64,000 bases of DNA from an uncultured Clostridia bacterium (GCA_934746645.1 CAKVFE010000002.1:225071-289070); one strand, 5' to 3'. Positions 6,322-15,935 are shown, counted from the stretch's first letter. Made by a program: numbers and translations. The notes: generated by a model not told the origin, from the sequence alone.

Positions 6322-8109
6322 ATGGCATCAAGAAAAAGACCAGCTTCAAGAGGATTTGTTAACAATATTATTTTAGAAAGCCTATTAAGTGGAGATAAAT
6401 ATGGCTATGAAATAATAAAAGAAGTAGAAGATAAAAGTAATGGTAAAATTATATTAAAGCAACCTAGCCTTTATAGCAGTTTAAAAAGATTTGAAACTAA
6501 AGGGTACATTACATCTTATTGGGGTGATAGTGATATTGGTGGTAGAAGACATTACTACACCATAACTGAACCTGGGAAAAATTATTACAACAGAACAGTA
6601 AATAAAAAATTAAATAGACTTAACAAGAATATTACTGATGACGAAGATGATGATTTAGAAGATGTTGAACAACTTTCTTATGATGACACTGACACTAATG
6701 ATGTTAATGAAGTAGATAACGAAACTATTGATGATACAAATGATGAAAGTGAAGAAAATCTTGTTACTGATACCAATGATGAAAATTATAATATATTTGA
6801 ATTATTAGAACACAAAGAAAACAAATCCGAACCAAAACATAACCCACCTACTCCACAACCAGTAAAAACAAAAGAAACTGGTATTCAGGTTGATATGTTT
6901 ACTCAACAAGAAAAAGTTAATGAAGTTGATAAAGAAGAAAAAGTTAATGTTGAAACAATACAACAATTAAAAATTAATGACTCTCCTATCACAGAAACTA
7001 AAGAAAATAATGAATCTAAGAAAGAGATACCATTAATTAAAGAACAAACACAAGAATTTTTCAGTTGGGAAGATTTAAAAAGAAAACAAGTTGCTCAAAA
7101 ACAACAAGAACCAGAACATAATGAAGAACCTATTAAAAATCAAGTTGTTATGGATGAAAATGGAATATTGAAAGTTCCAGATCCAACTATTGAGAAAAAG
7201 AAAGAACATAAAATTTATGATAATGTTGGTTCAAGAATTGAATATAATGATCCAGTTATTAATAATAAAAAACACGAATCTAAAGTTCAAGAAAAAGAAT
7301 TAACTGAAGAAGAAAGACATGTTATTAACCAAAAGTTTAATGAAAAATTAGATAGAATAATAGATCAAAAGGTTGATAAAAAAAGACAAGAAGAACCTAC
7401 TCCACAACCAGTTGAAGAAGATATTGATTATAAAAACATTTTGGGCGAATTACTTTCAAAAGAAGATGAAATAGTTAAGCCACAACCTACAATAGCTGAA
7501 CGCCAACCTGAATATGAAGAAAATAGTGATGAAGAGATACCAGATAATGTTGTTGAAGAAGCTATAAACAATGTTGAACAATATGTTGCAGAACAACAAT
7601 CTACTCAGAACAATGTCACAGATTTTGGTTTTAAATTCAAGCCATATATGACTGAAACTGATGAAAAGAAAGAAAATGATTTTATCCTTTCAAATAAAGT
7701 TAAAATGAAATATGGTATATTTATGTTTGTACTTTTAATACTTCAAATCTCTACCCTATTTATCATTTTAAAAGCTAAAAATTTGTTATACACTTCAGAC
7801 TATATTTTATATGGTGTAGCTTATGGATTATCATTAGCATTATTGTTGATATGCATAATTCCTTACTTTGTTTTACCAGACAAACGAAAATCCAATAATT
7901 TTAAACTTACATATTCTTTATTATTTGGTACATTATTATTCTTAGCTGCTTGTGCATTAACTTACGCTATCAATACATTTGCAGGACTTAATAGCTCTAA
8001 TGTAGCTATGTTCTCTACAAAATTATTGTTACCAATAATATTGTCAATCAACTTTATTATTACACCAATAATCCATATGTTATTATTGTATGACAAACAA
8101 AATTATTAA
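6322..8109 (+). CDS. Membrane-anchored PadR-family regulator with long acidic linker
   Basis: Residues 1-95 form a PadR winged-helix domain: ILESLLSGDKYGYEIIKEVE, then QPSLYSSLKRFETKGYI, then GGRRHYYTITEPG. A linker of about 350 residues follows, rich in Glu, Asp, Gln and Asn, with two PTPQPV blocks and no obvious fold. The last 130 residues contain four predicted membrane helices: KYGIFMFVLLILQISTLFII, then about 492-516, 525-547 and 562-588. The DNA-binding domain would thus be cytoplasmic and tethered. Ordinary PadR regulators are 100-200 residues and soluble, so the architecture is unusual. The SD AAGGAGG is close to perfect. No transporter or efflux gene is co-transcribed. PadR identity is firm; the signal and targets are unknown. 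Confidence 0.8.
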   Translation: MASRKRPASRGFVNNIILESLLSGDKYGYEIIKEVEDKSNGKIILKQPSLYSSLKRFETKGYITSYWGDSDIGGRRHYYTITEPGKNYYNRTVNKKLNRLNKNITDDEDDDLEDVEQLSYDDTDTNDVNEVDNETIDDTNDESEENLVTDTNDENYNIFELLEHKENKSEPKHNPPTPQPVKTKETGIQVDMFTQQEKVNEVDKEEKVNVETIQQLKINDSPITETKENNESKKEIPLIKEQTQEFFSWEDLKRKQVAQKQQEPEHNEEPIKNQVVMDENGILKVPDPTIEKKKEHKIYDNVGSRIEYNDPVINNKKHESKVQEKELTEEERHVINQKFNEKLDRIIDQKVDKKRQEEPTPQPVEEDIDYKNILGELLSKEDEIVKPQPTIAERQPEYEENSDEEIPDNVVEEAINNVEQYVAEQQSTQNNVTDFGFKFKPYMTETDEKKENDFILSNKVKMKYGIFMFVLLILQISTLFIILKAKNLLYTSDYILYGVAYGLSLALLLICIIPYFVLPDKRKSNNFKLTYSLLFGTLLFLAACALTYAINTFAGLNSSNVAMFSTKLLLPIILSINFIITPIIHMLLLYDKQNY

Positions 8110-8120
8110 AATAAAAATAA

Positions 8121-8149
8121 AATAAAAAGCCTTAATTAGGCTTTTTATT
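8121..8149. terminator. Bidirectional terminator between PadR-like and VTT genes
   Basis: A 12-bp stem (8121-8132 with 8138-8149) has T-runs on both strands. The stop codon of the minus-strand VTT gene lies at the loop. Confidence 0.8.
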
Positions 8150-9025
8150 TTTGTTTGATTTAGGCAATTTAGATATTATCCAACTTTCTATAGGTTCTTG
8201 ATATTTTGTCATTACTACTACTGCAACAATAGCTAAAACAAGTATAAATGGCCATACAAATAATCCCCAACCTGTAAATGGGACAATATATCCACCACCA
8301 AAGAAACTCATACAAACAACACCAATAGGTCGTGTAATCAATGCAATCCAAAAGAACTCTTTAAATTTCATTGATGTTATACCAGCTATTAAACATAGCA
8401 TATCATCTGGGAATAATGGCAATAAAAATGCAACTATGAGAAAAAATTTTCCTTTTTTACTTATTAAATCTGCATACTTTGTAGCGTTATCCTCCCCTGC
8501 TATCCATCTTACAATTTTAACGCCAAATACTTTACCTAGCAGGAATGAAGAATATGAGCCTAATAATACACCAGTAGTGCATAATATTGAACCTAATATT
8601 GGTCCATAGATTGCAACACCTGTAAGTGTAATTATCATTGATGGAATAGGAACAAATAAAACTTGCAAGTACTGTACTAATACATATACAAACATTCCCT
8701 TACTTTTTGTTGATAATATAAATTCTTTAAATGTTGCCACAGATGAAAAAACTGAAAGCATATCATATTTATTTAAGACAAACACTACAAGAGAAACAAT
8801 AAATATTATTATAGAAATTACAAAAAATAATCTTGAATATAATTGCTTTCTTTTTTTATAAAATATGTATGATAATACACTTAAAATTAAACTAACAAAT
8901 ATTAAAATTGTCCATACAATTGAAAATCCAATCGCCTTTTCATAATCAACAATAATTATTGTTGTTAATATCGGTAACAAAAATAATAATGAATAATATA
9001 TAAATTTACTTTTGACCATTTTCAC
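8132..9025 (-). CDS. TVP38/TMEM64 (VTT-domain) membrane protein
   Basis: This 297-residue integral membrane protein has about eight hydrophobic segments. Its C-terminal two-thirds is a VTT/DedA-like domain: PIPSMIITLTGVAIYGPILG, GSYSSFLLGKVFG, FLLPLFPDDMLCLIAGITSM and ALITRPIGVVCMSFFGGGYI. The FPDD and the re-entrant PxP and GITSMxF elements are typical of the family. Relatives are implicated in lipid scrambling and envelope homeostasis. The two or three N-terminal helices are an addition to the core domain. It is transcribed alone, divergently from the ABC transporter pair. Confidence 0.85.
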   Translation of the reverse strand: MKMVKSKFIYYSLLFLLPILTTIIIVDYEKAIGFSIVWTILIFVSLILSVLSYIFYKKRKQLYSRLFFVISIIIFIVSLVVFVLNKYDMLSVFSSVATFKEFILSTKSKGMFVYVLVQYLQVLFVPIPSMIITLTGVAIYGPILGSILCTTGVLLGSYSSFLLGKVFGVKIVRWIAGEDNATKYADLISKKGKFFLIVAFLLPLFPDDMLCLIAGITSMKFKEFFWIALITRPIGVVCMSFFGGGYIVPFTGWGLFVWPFILVLAIVAVVVMTKYQEPIESWIISKLPKSNKNKKPN

Positions 9026-9128
9026 CTCTACATATATATATTATATTATTTATTAACTTTACTTATGACTTTACAAAATATTCTTATTATGTTACACTAC
9101 TAAAAATATGATTAATTATTGATTTTTT

Positions 9129-9157
9129 ATGAAATTTTAGTTAATTATTTGTATACT
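9129..9157 (+). promoter_or_regulatory. Possible promoter of the ABC transporter pair
   Basis: ATGAAA (9129-9134), 17 bp, TATACT (9152-9157). The -35 element is a weak match. Confidence 0.4.
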
Positions 9158-9190
9158 TTTTATTAAAAACCATAATAAGAGGATTAGAAT

Positions 9191-10129
9191 TTGAGTAGAG
9201 TTGTTCTTAAATTAGAAAATGTAACAAAAGCATTTGAAGATAGAGTTGCTGTTAATAATGTCTCCTTTGAAATACACGAAGGGGAAATTTTTGGTTTCTT
9301 AGGTCCTAATGGAGCTGGTAAAACAACCACTATGCGTATGATTTGTGGCTTAACCAAACCTACACACGGCAACATTACTATATGCGGTTATAATGTCCAA
9401 CATGACTTTGAAAAAGCCATGAAACTAACCGGTGGAATTATTGAAAATCCCCTAATGTATGGTTATATGTCTGGTTATGATAACCTTAAATATTATGCAA
9501 GTCTTTATAAAGGCATTACAAAAGATACAATATATGCTTACGCAAAAATTGTAGGACTAGAACATAGATTAAAAGATAAAGTTAAATTTTATTCTTTAGG
9601 TATGCGTCAAAGATTAGGTATTGCTCAAGCACTACTTCACAATCCTAAATTATTAATATTGGACGAGCCTTTTAGTGGACTAGACCCTCAAGGCGTTGTT
9701 GAGATGAGAAAATTCTTAAAGAATTTGGCTCAAAAATACAAAATAGCAATTATGGTAAGTTCGCATATGCTTGCCGAAATGGAACAATTATGTGATACAC
9801 TTGCTGTTATTAATGCAGGTCAATTAATTGAATTAAAATCTATACATCAACTTAAACAAAGTATTGTTGGTTCTAGAAGAATTAAATTTAAAGTTGACTA
9901 CCCTAACTTTGCTGGTAAAGTTGTTATCAACGAATTTCACTTCCCTGTTGATGTCGCAGGCAATTGCATATACATAACTGCTGGCGAAGAACAAGTACCT
10001 GAAATTAGCAAACGCTTACTAGATAATGGATTATCAATTTTTGGTGTAGAATTTATTTCAAAATCACTAGAAGAAATATTTATGGAACTTATTAAACGCA
10101 AAAATAAAGGACATATCGAAATCTTTTAA
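9191..10129 (+). CDS. ABC transporter ATP-binding protein (ABC-2 type)
   Basis: This is the ATPase of an ABC-2 exporter. Walker A is GPNGAGKTT (around residues 36-44). The signature is the CcmA-like SLGMRQRLGIAQ, Walker B is LLILDEPFSGLDP, and the switch histidine is in SSHMLAEME. The roughly 85 C-terminal residues form the accessory domain seen in drug- and bacteriocin-type exporters. The start codon is TTG at 9191, supported by GAGG eight bases upstream. The permease follows 13 bp later with its own AAGGAG. The substrate cannot be read from the sequence. Confidence 0.92.
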   Translation: MSRVVLKLENVTKAFEDRVAVNNVSFEIHEGEIFGFLGPNGAGKTTTMRMICGLTKPTHGNITICGYNVQHDFEKAMKLTGGIIENPLMYGYMSGYDNLKYYASLYKGITKDTIYAYAKIVGLEHRLKDKVKFYSLGMRQRLGIAQALLHNPKLLILDEPFSGLDPQGVVEMRKFLKNLAQKYKIAIMVSSHMLAEMEQLCDTLAVINAGQLIELKSIHQLKQSIVGSRRIKFKVDYPNFAGKVVINEFHFPVDVAGNCIYITAGEEQVPEISKRLLDNGLSIFGVEFISKSLEEIFMELIKRKNKGHIEIF

Positions 10130-10142
10130 CTAAGGAGTAATT

Positions 10143-12227
10143 ATGGGTGTATTTAGAATTGCCCGTGCGGAATTTATAAAAATATTTAAAAAACCAAGCA
10201 TATACTTGATGGGTGTCATATTGGCAGCTGTCTTAGTTTTGTCGTTATTATTTTTCGACCCTATTGGCAAACAAAATTACACTGTTACAATAGATGGTTC
10301 TAGTGTTGAAAAAATATATGACAAATTTATGGATAACGCTGGCGATATAACTAAAGAAACATACGATAAAAGTATTCAAAATAGTTTAGATAAAATTAAT
10401 TTCTATAAAAGTTTTAATGATCGTAACCTTTCTTTAACAAAAATATATAATGAATTTGTTATTTTGTATAAAGACTTAGAAACACAAAATAGTATAGAAA
10501 ACAATGAAGATAAAATAAATTCTACATTCACAGAATTAAAAAATAAATTTCAATCTTACTGTGATGAATATAACAATGTAGAAAATTTATCAACTTATAG
10601 CGAATTATTTAAAACTTTTTATGATAACTCAGATACAACAAAATCAGATTTAAATAATTTAACAGAAGTATTAAACAGAGAAACAACTACCCCAAAAGTT
10701 TTTATAAACTATGTAGTAAGTAATACATATTTAGACAAAATGGAGTCTATCAATAAAGACAATAAAAACTTTATAGTTTCTACATTTAAACGATATTCTG
10801 AATCAATAAAAGATAAACAAACTAAATATTATACTAGAGTAACCAACAACACAACATCTTCACAATTTAATGACTTAAAAGATGAATTATACCAAGAACT
10901 AAGTGCCTTTTATGATAATCTAATTAGCATAAACAAAGATGACCAACATCTTGCATTTATGGTAACAACAGAATATGAAAATCTTAAAAATGAAGTTGCT
11001 GAAGAAAAATCAATTATTGAATATTATAATGATGTAAACAATCCAAATAAAACTGAATACAAAAAACATCAAACAATTGTAAACCAATTAAATGATAAAA
11101 ATATAGTAGCAAAAATTGATAAGTTTATTGATAATATTATTGAATTTAAGGTATCCAACACTACCCTTGAAAAATTGGAAAATACAATTAATACAAAGGT
11201 AATGGATTTAAAAGAAAGTCTAAATGCTGACATAGAAGCAGTTAAACAAATTTATAATACAAGCAATAAAAAAGATATTGACAATATTAATAGTCTTATT
11301 TCTAAATACAAAGTACTAGCACTTAATACAGAAAATTTGGTTAATGACACAATTGATTTAGAAGCAATAAGAGTTTTAAACTCAAACAAAATTACTAAAT
11401 ATATTGGTTTTGAAAAATTTAATGTTTATGAAACAAAAGAAGAACTAACCAAAACCAAATATATGATTGATAAAGGCACATATAATCAAGAATATTCTGA
11501 TGTATTTGCTTTCAACAAAAATAGTTCTACCGAAACAACAGCTTATGACTTTATGTTTTATGGTATGGAAATAGCTACATTAATTATAAGTATTTTTGCT
11601 ATATTCCTATCAGCAAGTTTGATTGCTTCAGAATATGATAGTGGCACAATCAAATTGCTTGCTATGAGACCATTTAACCGTTGGAAGATAATAACTGGTA
11701 AGTTGGTTGCAACAATGATATTTGCCCTATTATTCGTGTTATTTAGCTTTATAATCTGCTTTGTTGCAGGTATATGTATGTATCCACTAGTTAACACTCC
11801 AATACTTATGGTATTTAATGCAACTAGCGCTGTAGCAATTAGTCCATTTGTATTGATGCTACTAGACTTATTATGCATACTAGCAGAAATATTCTTCTAT
11901 ACAGTAATTGCCTTATCTATATCAACAATATTCCGTTCATATACTTCAGCAATTTCAATTTCTTGCATAATGTTTATACTTGCTACAAGCTTTAACTTAT
12001 TATTTGGCGGATATTTCTGGTATTCATTTATACCATTTATTAATGCAGATTTCTTTAAATTCTTTGGTGGTAGTTTCTTAACTACTCAATCTGGAGCATT
12101 TAATACATTGTTTACTTCTACCCTATTATCTAATGCTAATTTCTTTATGTCATTAGGTATATGGGCTGGTACAATAACAATATTCTTACTTATTACTTAC
12201 ATTACATTCAAATTAAGAGATTTCTAA
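10143..12227 (+). CDS. ABC-2 transporter permease with large extracytoplasmic domain
   Basis: This 694-residue permease pairs with the ATPase just upstream. One membrane helix lies at about residues 18-38. About 430 residues follow that are hydrophilic and helix-rich (Lys, Asn, Asp and Glu) and are probably extracytoplasmic. The C-terminal 230 residues have five or six helices including the ABC-2 signature ASEYDSGTIKLLAMRPFNRW and ITGKLVATMIFALLFVLFSF. A large loop between the first two helices is seen in YhgE/Pip-like and some NatB-like permeases. It is probably an exporter or a regulator of envelope stress; the substrate is unknown. Confidence 0.85.
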   Translation: MGVFRIARAEFIKIFKKPSIYLMGVILAAVLVLSLLFFDPIGKQNYTVTIDGSSVEKIYDKFMDNAGDITKETYDKSIQNSLDKINFYKSFNDRNLSLTKIYNEFVILYKDLETQNSIENNEDKINSTFTELKNKFQSYCDEYNNVENLSTYSELFKTFYDNSDTTKSDLNNLTEVLNRETTTPKVFINYVVSNTYLDKMESINKDNKNFIVSTFKRYSESIKDKQTKYYTRVTNNTTSSQFNDLKDELYQELSAFYDNLISINKDDQHLAFMVTTEYENLKNEVAEEKSIIEYYNDVNNPNKTEYKKHQTIVNQLNDKNIVAKIDKFIDNIIEFKVSNTTLEKLENTINTKVMDLKESLNADIEAVKQIYNTSNKKDIDNINSLISKYKVLALNTENLVNDTIDLEAIRVLNSNKITKYIGFEKFNVYETKEELTKTKYMIDKGTYNQEYSDVFAFNKNSSTETTAYDFMFYGMEIATLIISIFAIFLSASLIASEYDSGTIKLLAMRPFNRWKIITGKLVATMIFALLFVLFSFIICFVAGICMYPLVNTPILMVFNATSAVAISPFVLMLLDLLCILAEIFFYTVIALSISTIFRSYTSAISISCIMFILATSFNLLFGGYFWYSFIPFINADFFKFFGGSFLTTQSGAFNTLFTSTLLSNANFFMSLGIWAGTITIFLLITYITFKLRDF

Positions 12228-12252
12228 TCATAATATAAAAATGATTAAAAAC

Positions 12253-12284
12253 AAAAAATCACTCAAATTGAGTGATTTTTTTTA
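12253..12284. terminator. Bidirectional terminator after ABC permease / CofE-like gene
   Basis: The stem AATCACTC...GAGTGATT, extended by an A-run and an eight-base T-run, separates two convergent genes and fits termination in both directions. Confidence 0.8.
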
Positions 12285-12300
12285 TTAATTAATTTAATTC

Positions 12301-13482
12301 TTAATCGGTTGCATAATTGTCAAAATAACCAGTAACTAGGACTATAGGAGTACCTTTATCACCACTGCCACTAGTTAAATCACATAAAGAGCCAACTAAG
12401 TCTGTTATCCTTCTAGGTGTTGTTCCTAAAGACTCTGCTTTATTAACTAAGTTAGATTCTTTTTCATTAATAAGTTTTTTCATTGCTTCAACTGCTTTTT
12501 CACCAGTTAAATTAGCAATTTTGTTATCAGCTAAGTATTTAAGTTTGATTTCATTTGGAGTACCCAATAAGCCATCAGTATATGCAGGACTTACAACTGG
12601 ATCTGCCAATTCCCATATTCCACCTACTGGATCTTTAAATGCGCCATCGCCATACACCATACATTCAAGCTTAACACCCAATCTTGAAAGAAGTTCTTTT
12701 TGAAGGTTGTTGACAAAAGTTTTTGTATCACGAGGGAACAATTTAACCTTTTCATCTGTTGATAGGTTGCTACCAAGAACACCATAATCTTCATGGTATC
12801 CACTACCATCTACACTTTTATTAAGTATTTCGTGTAGAGAAATAACTTTTTCAGCACCATTACTTTCTAACAATTTTTTAGTTCTAAATCTAGAATGTAT
12901 ATCTGCATTAATAACTTTCTTTGTATATTTTAAAATTTCGGTTGGATCATTGGATAAAATAATTTCGCAATCACACTCTGATATTTGCTTATACATTTCA
13001 ATGTAATTAACACCGGTAAATGGATGTGTAACATCTTTAACCAAATCAGTAAATTCTTTAGCTGTATAAGATTTACCAAATTGGAATATACCCAAATCAT
13101 ATAGTTTATCTATAGATACTAATGGATTGCCAACTTCATCAAATGGATATGATAATTGGATAACAATCTTATCAGCACCTCTTGAAATACCTCTCAAGAT
13201 ACTTGAAAATCTATTTCTTGAAAGTATTGGGAACACAACTCCTATTGTTCCACCACCAAGTTTGGTTCTAACATCTTTTGCGATATTGTCAATAGTAGCA
13301 AAATTGCCTTGTGACTTAGCAACTATAGCTTCAGTAACTGCAACAATATCTTTTTCTTTTAACTTTATATTCTCATTTTTCACTGTAGCTTCTATGCAAT
13401 CGGCTACTATTTTTACCAAGTTATCTCCTGGTCTTATTATTGGAGCTCTAACTCCTCTTGCAACTGTACCTACTGTTCTCAT
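12301..13482 (-). CDS. CofE-like (coenzyme F420-0 gamma-glutamyl ligase family) protein
   Basis: The protein resembles the CofE fold family, which in methanogens and actinobacteria adds glutamate to coenzyme F420. Supporting segments are the N-terminal TVARGVRAPIIRPGDNLVKI, then KEKDIVAVTEAIVAKSQGN, CDCEIILSNDPTEIL, and CMVYGDGAFKDPVGGIWE with the metal- and nucleotide-binding Asp and Gly residues. The ATG at 13482 is chosen because it has a clear TCTCCTT (AAGGAGA) seven bases upstream. A 14-codon extension upstream has no such site. No other F420 gene is present, and Clostridia with this protein generally lack F420, so the substrate is probably different. It is monocistronic. Confidence 0.75.
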   Translation of the reverse strand: MRTVGTVARGVRAPIIRPGDNLVKIVADCIEATVKNENIKLKEKDIVAVTEAIVAKSQGNFATIDNIAKDVRTKLGGGTIGVVFPILSRNRFSSILRGISRGADKIVIQLSYPFDEVGNPLVSIDKLYDLGIFQFGKSYTAKEFTDLVKDVTHPFTGVNYIEMYKQISECDCEIILSNDPTEILKYTKKVINADIHSRFRTKKLLESNGAEKVISLHEILNKSVDGSGYHEDYGVLGSNLSTDEKVKLFPRDTKTFVNNLQKELLSRLGVKLECMVYGDGAFKDPVGGIWELADPVVSPAYTDGLLGTPNEIKLKYLADNKIANLTGEKAVEAMKKLINEKESNLVNKAESLGTTPRRITDLVGSLCDLTSGSGDKGTPIVLVTGYFDNYATD

Positions 13483-13555
13483 AATAATCTCCTTAATTAT
13501 TTTGTTAACACACTCATTATACAATATATGTAAAAAAATTAAAAATTAATATTAA

Positions 13556-13583
13556 AAAAAAAAGATATAAATTTTATATCTTT
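13556..13583 (-). terminator. Terminator of rnhA
   Basis: AAAGATATAA pairs with TTATATCTTT right after the rnhA stop, followed on the minus strand by a long T-run (A-run 13550-13563 on the plus strand). Confidence 0.7.
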
Positions 13584-14027
13584 TTATTTGTTATTATTCA
13601 TTTCTATTTGTTTTCTTGCAAGAGCATCACATCTATTGTTATACACATTATCTGCGTGACCTTTTACTTTTACCCACTTAACATTATGTTGTGATAACAA
13701 TTGTAATAATTCTTGCCACAAATCTATATTAAGCACTGGCTTTTTATTGGCTGTACGCCAATTATTGGCTTGCCAATTTTCTATCCAACCTTGCAAAAAG
13801 GCATTAACAGTATAAGCTGAATCCGAATATATTGTTACATTACAAGGTTCTTTAATTAATTTTAAGCCTTCAATTACAGCTGTTATTTCCATTCGGTTAT
13901 TAGTGGTATTATCACAATAACCTGAATGTTCTTTTTCTTTATCTTTATATTTTAAAACAATTCCATATCCACCCGGACCTGGATTATAAGAGCAAGCTCC
14001 ATCAGTATACAACTCTACATCTTTCAT
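13584..14027 (-). CDS. rnhA: Ribonuclease HI
   Basis: RNase HI cuts RNA in RNA-DNA hybrids such as R-loops and primers. This 147-residue protein has the full active site: Asp9 (YTDGACSYNPGPGG), Glu47 (NNRMEITAV), Asp69 (YSDSAYT) and Asp134 (NRCDALA), with His124 in the VKGHAD loop. The basic handle WQANNWRTANKKPV typical of E. coli-like RNase HI is also present. SD AGAGGA precedes the ATG. It is a single gene, divergent from tRNA-Trp. Confidence 0.95.
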   Translation of the reverse strand: MKDVELYTDGACSYNPGPGGYGIVLKYKDKEKEHSGYCDNTTNNRMEITAVIEGLKLIKEPCNVTIYSDSAYTVNAFLQGWIENWQANNWRTANKKPVLNIDLWQELLQLLSQHNVKWVKVKGHADNVYNNRCDALARKQIEMNNNK

Positions 14028-14095
14028 ATTTAGTTCCTCTTCATATTATAATATCATATTATAATTTTATAAACAAAACTATTTTATGGTTTTTA

Positions 14096-14124
14096 TTGAC
14101 ATTTAATAAATAATTATTTATACT
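14096..14124 (+). promoter_or_regulatory. tRNA-Trp promoter
   Basis: TTGACA (14096-14101), a 17-bp spacer and TATACT (14119-14124), about 30 bp upstream of the tRNA. Confidence 0.85.
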
Positions 14125-14154
14125 ATCAATGTGGTAAAAATTACTACACTATTT

Positions 14155-14229
14155 AGGGGAGTAGTTCAATGGTAGAATCGCGGTCTCCAAAACCGTTGGT
14201 TGAGGGTTCGAGTCCTTTCTCCCCTGCCA
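14155..14229 (+). tRNA. tRNA-Trp (CCA)
   Basis: This is a full cloverleaf with acceptor AGGGGAG/CTCCCCT, discriminator G, encoded CCA end and anticodon loop CTCCAAA. The anticodon is CCA, giving tryptophan. Confidence 0.96.
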
Positions 14230-14234
14230 ATCTG

Positions 14235-14258
14235 ACGCACTTTAGTGCGTTATTTTTT
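14235..14258 (+). terminator. Terminator of tRNA-Trp
   Basis: The stem ACGCAC/GTGCGT around loop TTTA is followed by a T-run. Confidence 0.8.
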
Positions 14259-14301
14259 ATTTAAGATAAAAAATTAATATGTTTATTATAAATAATAAAA
14301 C

Positions 14302-14334
14302 AAAAAAAGAGTTGTATTGCTACAACTCTTTTTT
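14302..14334 (-). terminator. Terminator of rny
   Basis: A 13-14 bp stem (GAGTTGTA/TACAACTC extended by A/T pairs) directly follows the rny stop codon. Confidence 0.8.
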
Positions 14335-14336
14335 AA

Positions 14337-15935
14337 TTACTTAGCGTATTCTACACTTCGTGTTTCTCTTATTACATTAACTTTAATAGTACCTGGATAT
14401 TCCATTTCTTTTTCAATCTTTTGAGCAATATCCTTAGCCATAAATAATGCGTCATCATCACTAATTTCTGTAGGTTTAACAATGATTCTAACTTCTCTAC
14501 CTGCTTGAATAGCATAAGATTTTTCAACACCTTTAAAGCTATTAGCGATTTCTTCAAGTTTTTGTAAACGCTTAATATAGTTTTCCAAGCTTTCTCTTCT
14601 AGCACCTGGTCTAGAACTTGAAATGGCATCTGCTGCTTGAACTAAAATAGCTTCGATACTTTCAAATTCGACATCACCATGGTGAGCTGCAATACAATGA
14701 ATAACTTCTTTAGTTTCTTTGTATTTTTTAGCTAAATCAACACCAATAGTAACATGTGTACCTTCTACTTCATGGTCAACAGCTTTACCAATATCGTGCA
14801 ACAAACCACCACGCTTTGCTACATTGACATTAGCACCTAACTCTGCAGCCATAAGTCCAGCTAAGTATGACACTTCCAAACTATGTTTTAATACATTTTG
14901 TCCATAACTTGTACGATATTTTAATCTACCAAGTATTTTAATAAGTTCTGGATGTAAACCATTAATACCAGCATCAAAAGCAGCAGCTTCTCCTGCTTCT
15001 TTAATAGTAACTTCCATATCTCTAGTAACTTTTTCTACCATTTCTTCTATTCTTGTTGGATGAATACGACCATCAAGAATTAGTTTTTCCAATGATATAC
15101 GAGCAATTTCTCTTCTAACTGGATCAAATGAAGATAGTACTACTGCTTCTGGTGTATCATCAATAATTAGGTCAACACCTGTAGCATTTTCAAGTGCTCT
15201 AATATTTCTACCTTCACGACCAATGATTCTACCCTTCATTTCTTCACTAGGAAGTATAACTGATGAAACTGTAACCTCACTAGTATGATCTGCAGCACAT
15301 CTTTGAATTGCCAATGTAACAATATCTTTTGCTTTTTTGTCAGCTTCATCTTTAGCTGCTTGTTCAATATTTCTAACAAGGATTGCAGCATCTCTTTTAG
15401 CATCTTCTTCAAACATTGATACTAATTGATTTTTAGCTTCTTCCTTAGATAATCCAGCAACTTTTTCTAATTCGCCAACAATTTGTTCTTTGATTTTGTT
15501 TTGTTCATTGATAGCATTTTCAATTTCTTGTTCTTTATTTTCCAAAGCAGTTTTCATATTATCAATAGCTTCGATTTTATTATCCAACATAACTTCTCTT
15601 TTAGTAATAAAATCTTCTCTTTGAACAACACGATTTTCTGCTTTTTGCATTTCAGCTCGTCTTTCTTTCAATTCTGCATCGCATTCATTTTTAAGTCTTA
15701 ACACTTCATCTTTAGCTTCCAAAATTGCTTCTTTTTTCACAGTTTTTGCTTCATTAAGGGCTTCTTGAATGATGTTGGCAGCAGTTGCTTTACTCTTTTC
15801 AGTCTTTTTCTTTGATAGAAAAGTACTTAAAAACATACCCAATGGTAATGCTAATCCAACACAAATTATACCCACAATAACACTAACAACTGGAGTAGAC
15901 AATGCTAATAAACTAAACATTGCACTTTGTGTCAT
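14337..15935 (-). CDS. rny: Ribonuclease Y
   Basis: RNase Y is the membrane-anchored endoribonuclease that starts mRNA decay in Firmicutes. The 532 residues contain a single N-terminal membrane helix (about residues 15-38), a long charged coiled coil (about 40-210), a KH domain (GRIIGREGRNIRALENATG), and an HD domain with the HD pair in GGLLHDIGKAVDHE and a second His block at CIAAHHGD. The length and order match B. subtilis RNase Y (520 residues). AAGGAG lies seven bases before the ATG. It is monocistronic with its own terminator. Confidence 0.97.
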   Translation of the reverse strand: MTQSAMFSLLALSTPVVSVIVGIICVGLALPLGMFLSTFLSKKKTEKSKATAANIIQEALNEAKTVKKEAILEAKDEVLRLKNECDAELKERRAEMQKAENRVVQREDFITKREVMLDNKIEAIDNMKTALENKEQEIENAINEQNKIKEQIVGELEKVAGLSKEEAKNQLVSMFEEDAKRDAAILVRNIEQAAKDEADKKAKDIVTLAIQRCAADHTSEVTVSSVILPSEEMKGRIIGREGRNIRALENATGVDLIIDDTPEAVVLSSFDPVRREIARISLEKLILDGRIHPTRIEEMVEKVTRDMEVTIKEAGEAAAFDAGINGLHPELIKILGRLKYRTSYGQNVLKHSLEVSYLAGLMAAELGANVNVAKRGGLLHDIGKAVDHEVEGTHVTIGVDLAKKYKETKEVIHCIAAHHGDVEFESIEAILVQAADAISSSRPGARRESLENYIKRLQKLEEIANSFKGVEKSYAIQAGREVRIIVKPTEISDDDALFMAKDIAQKIEKEMEYPGTIKVNVIRETRSVEYAK

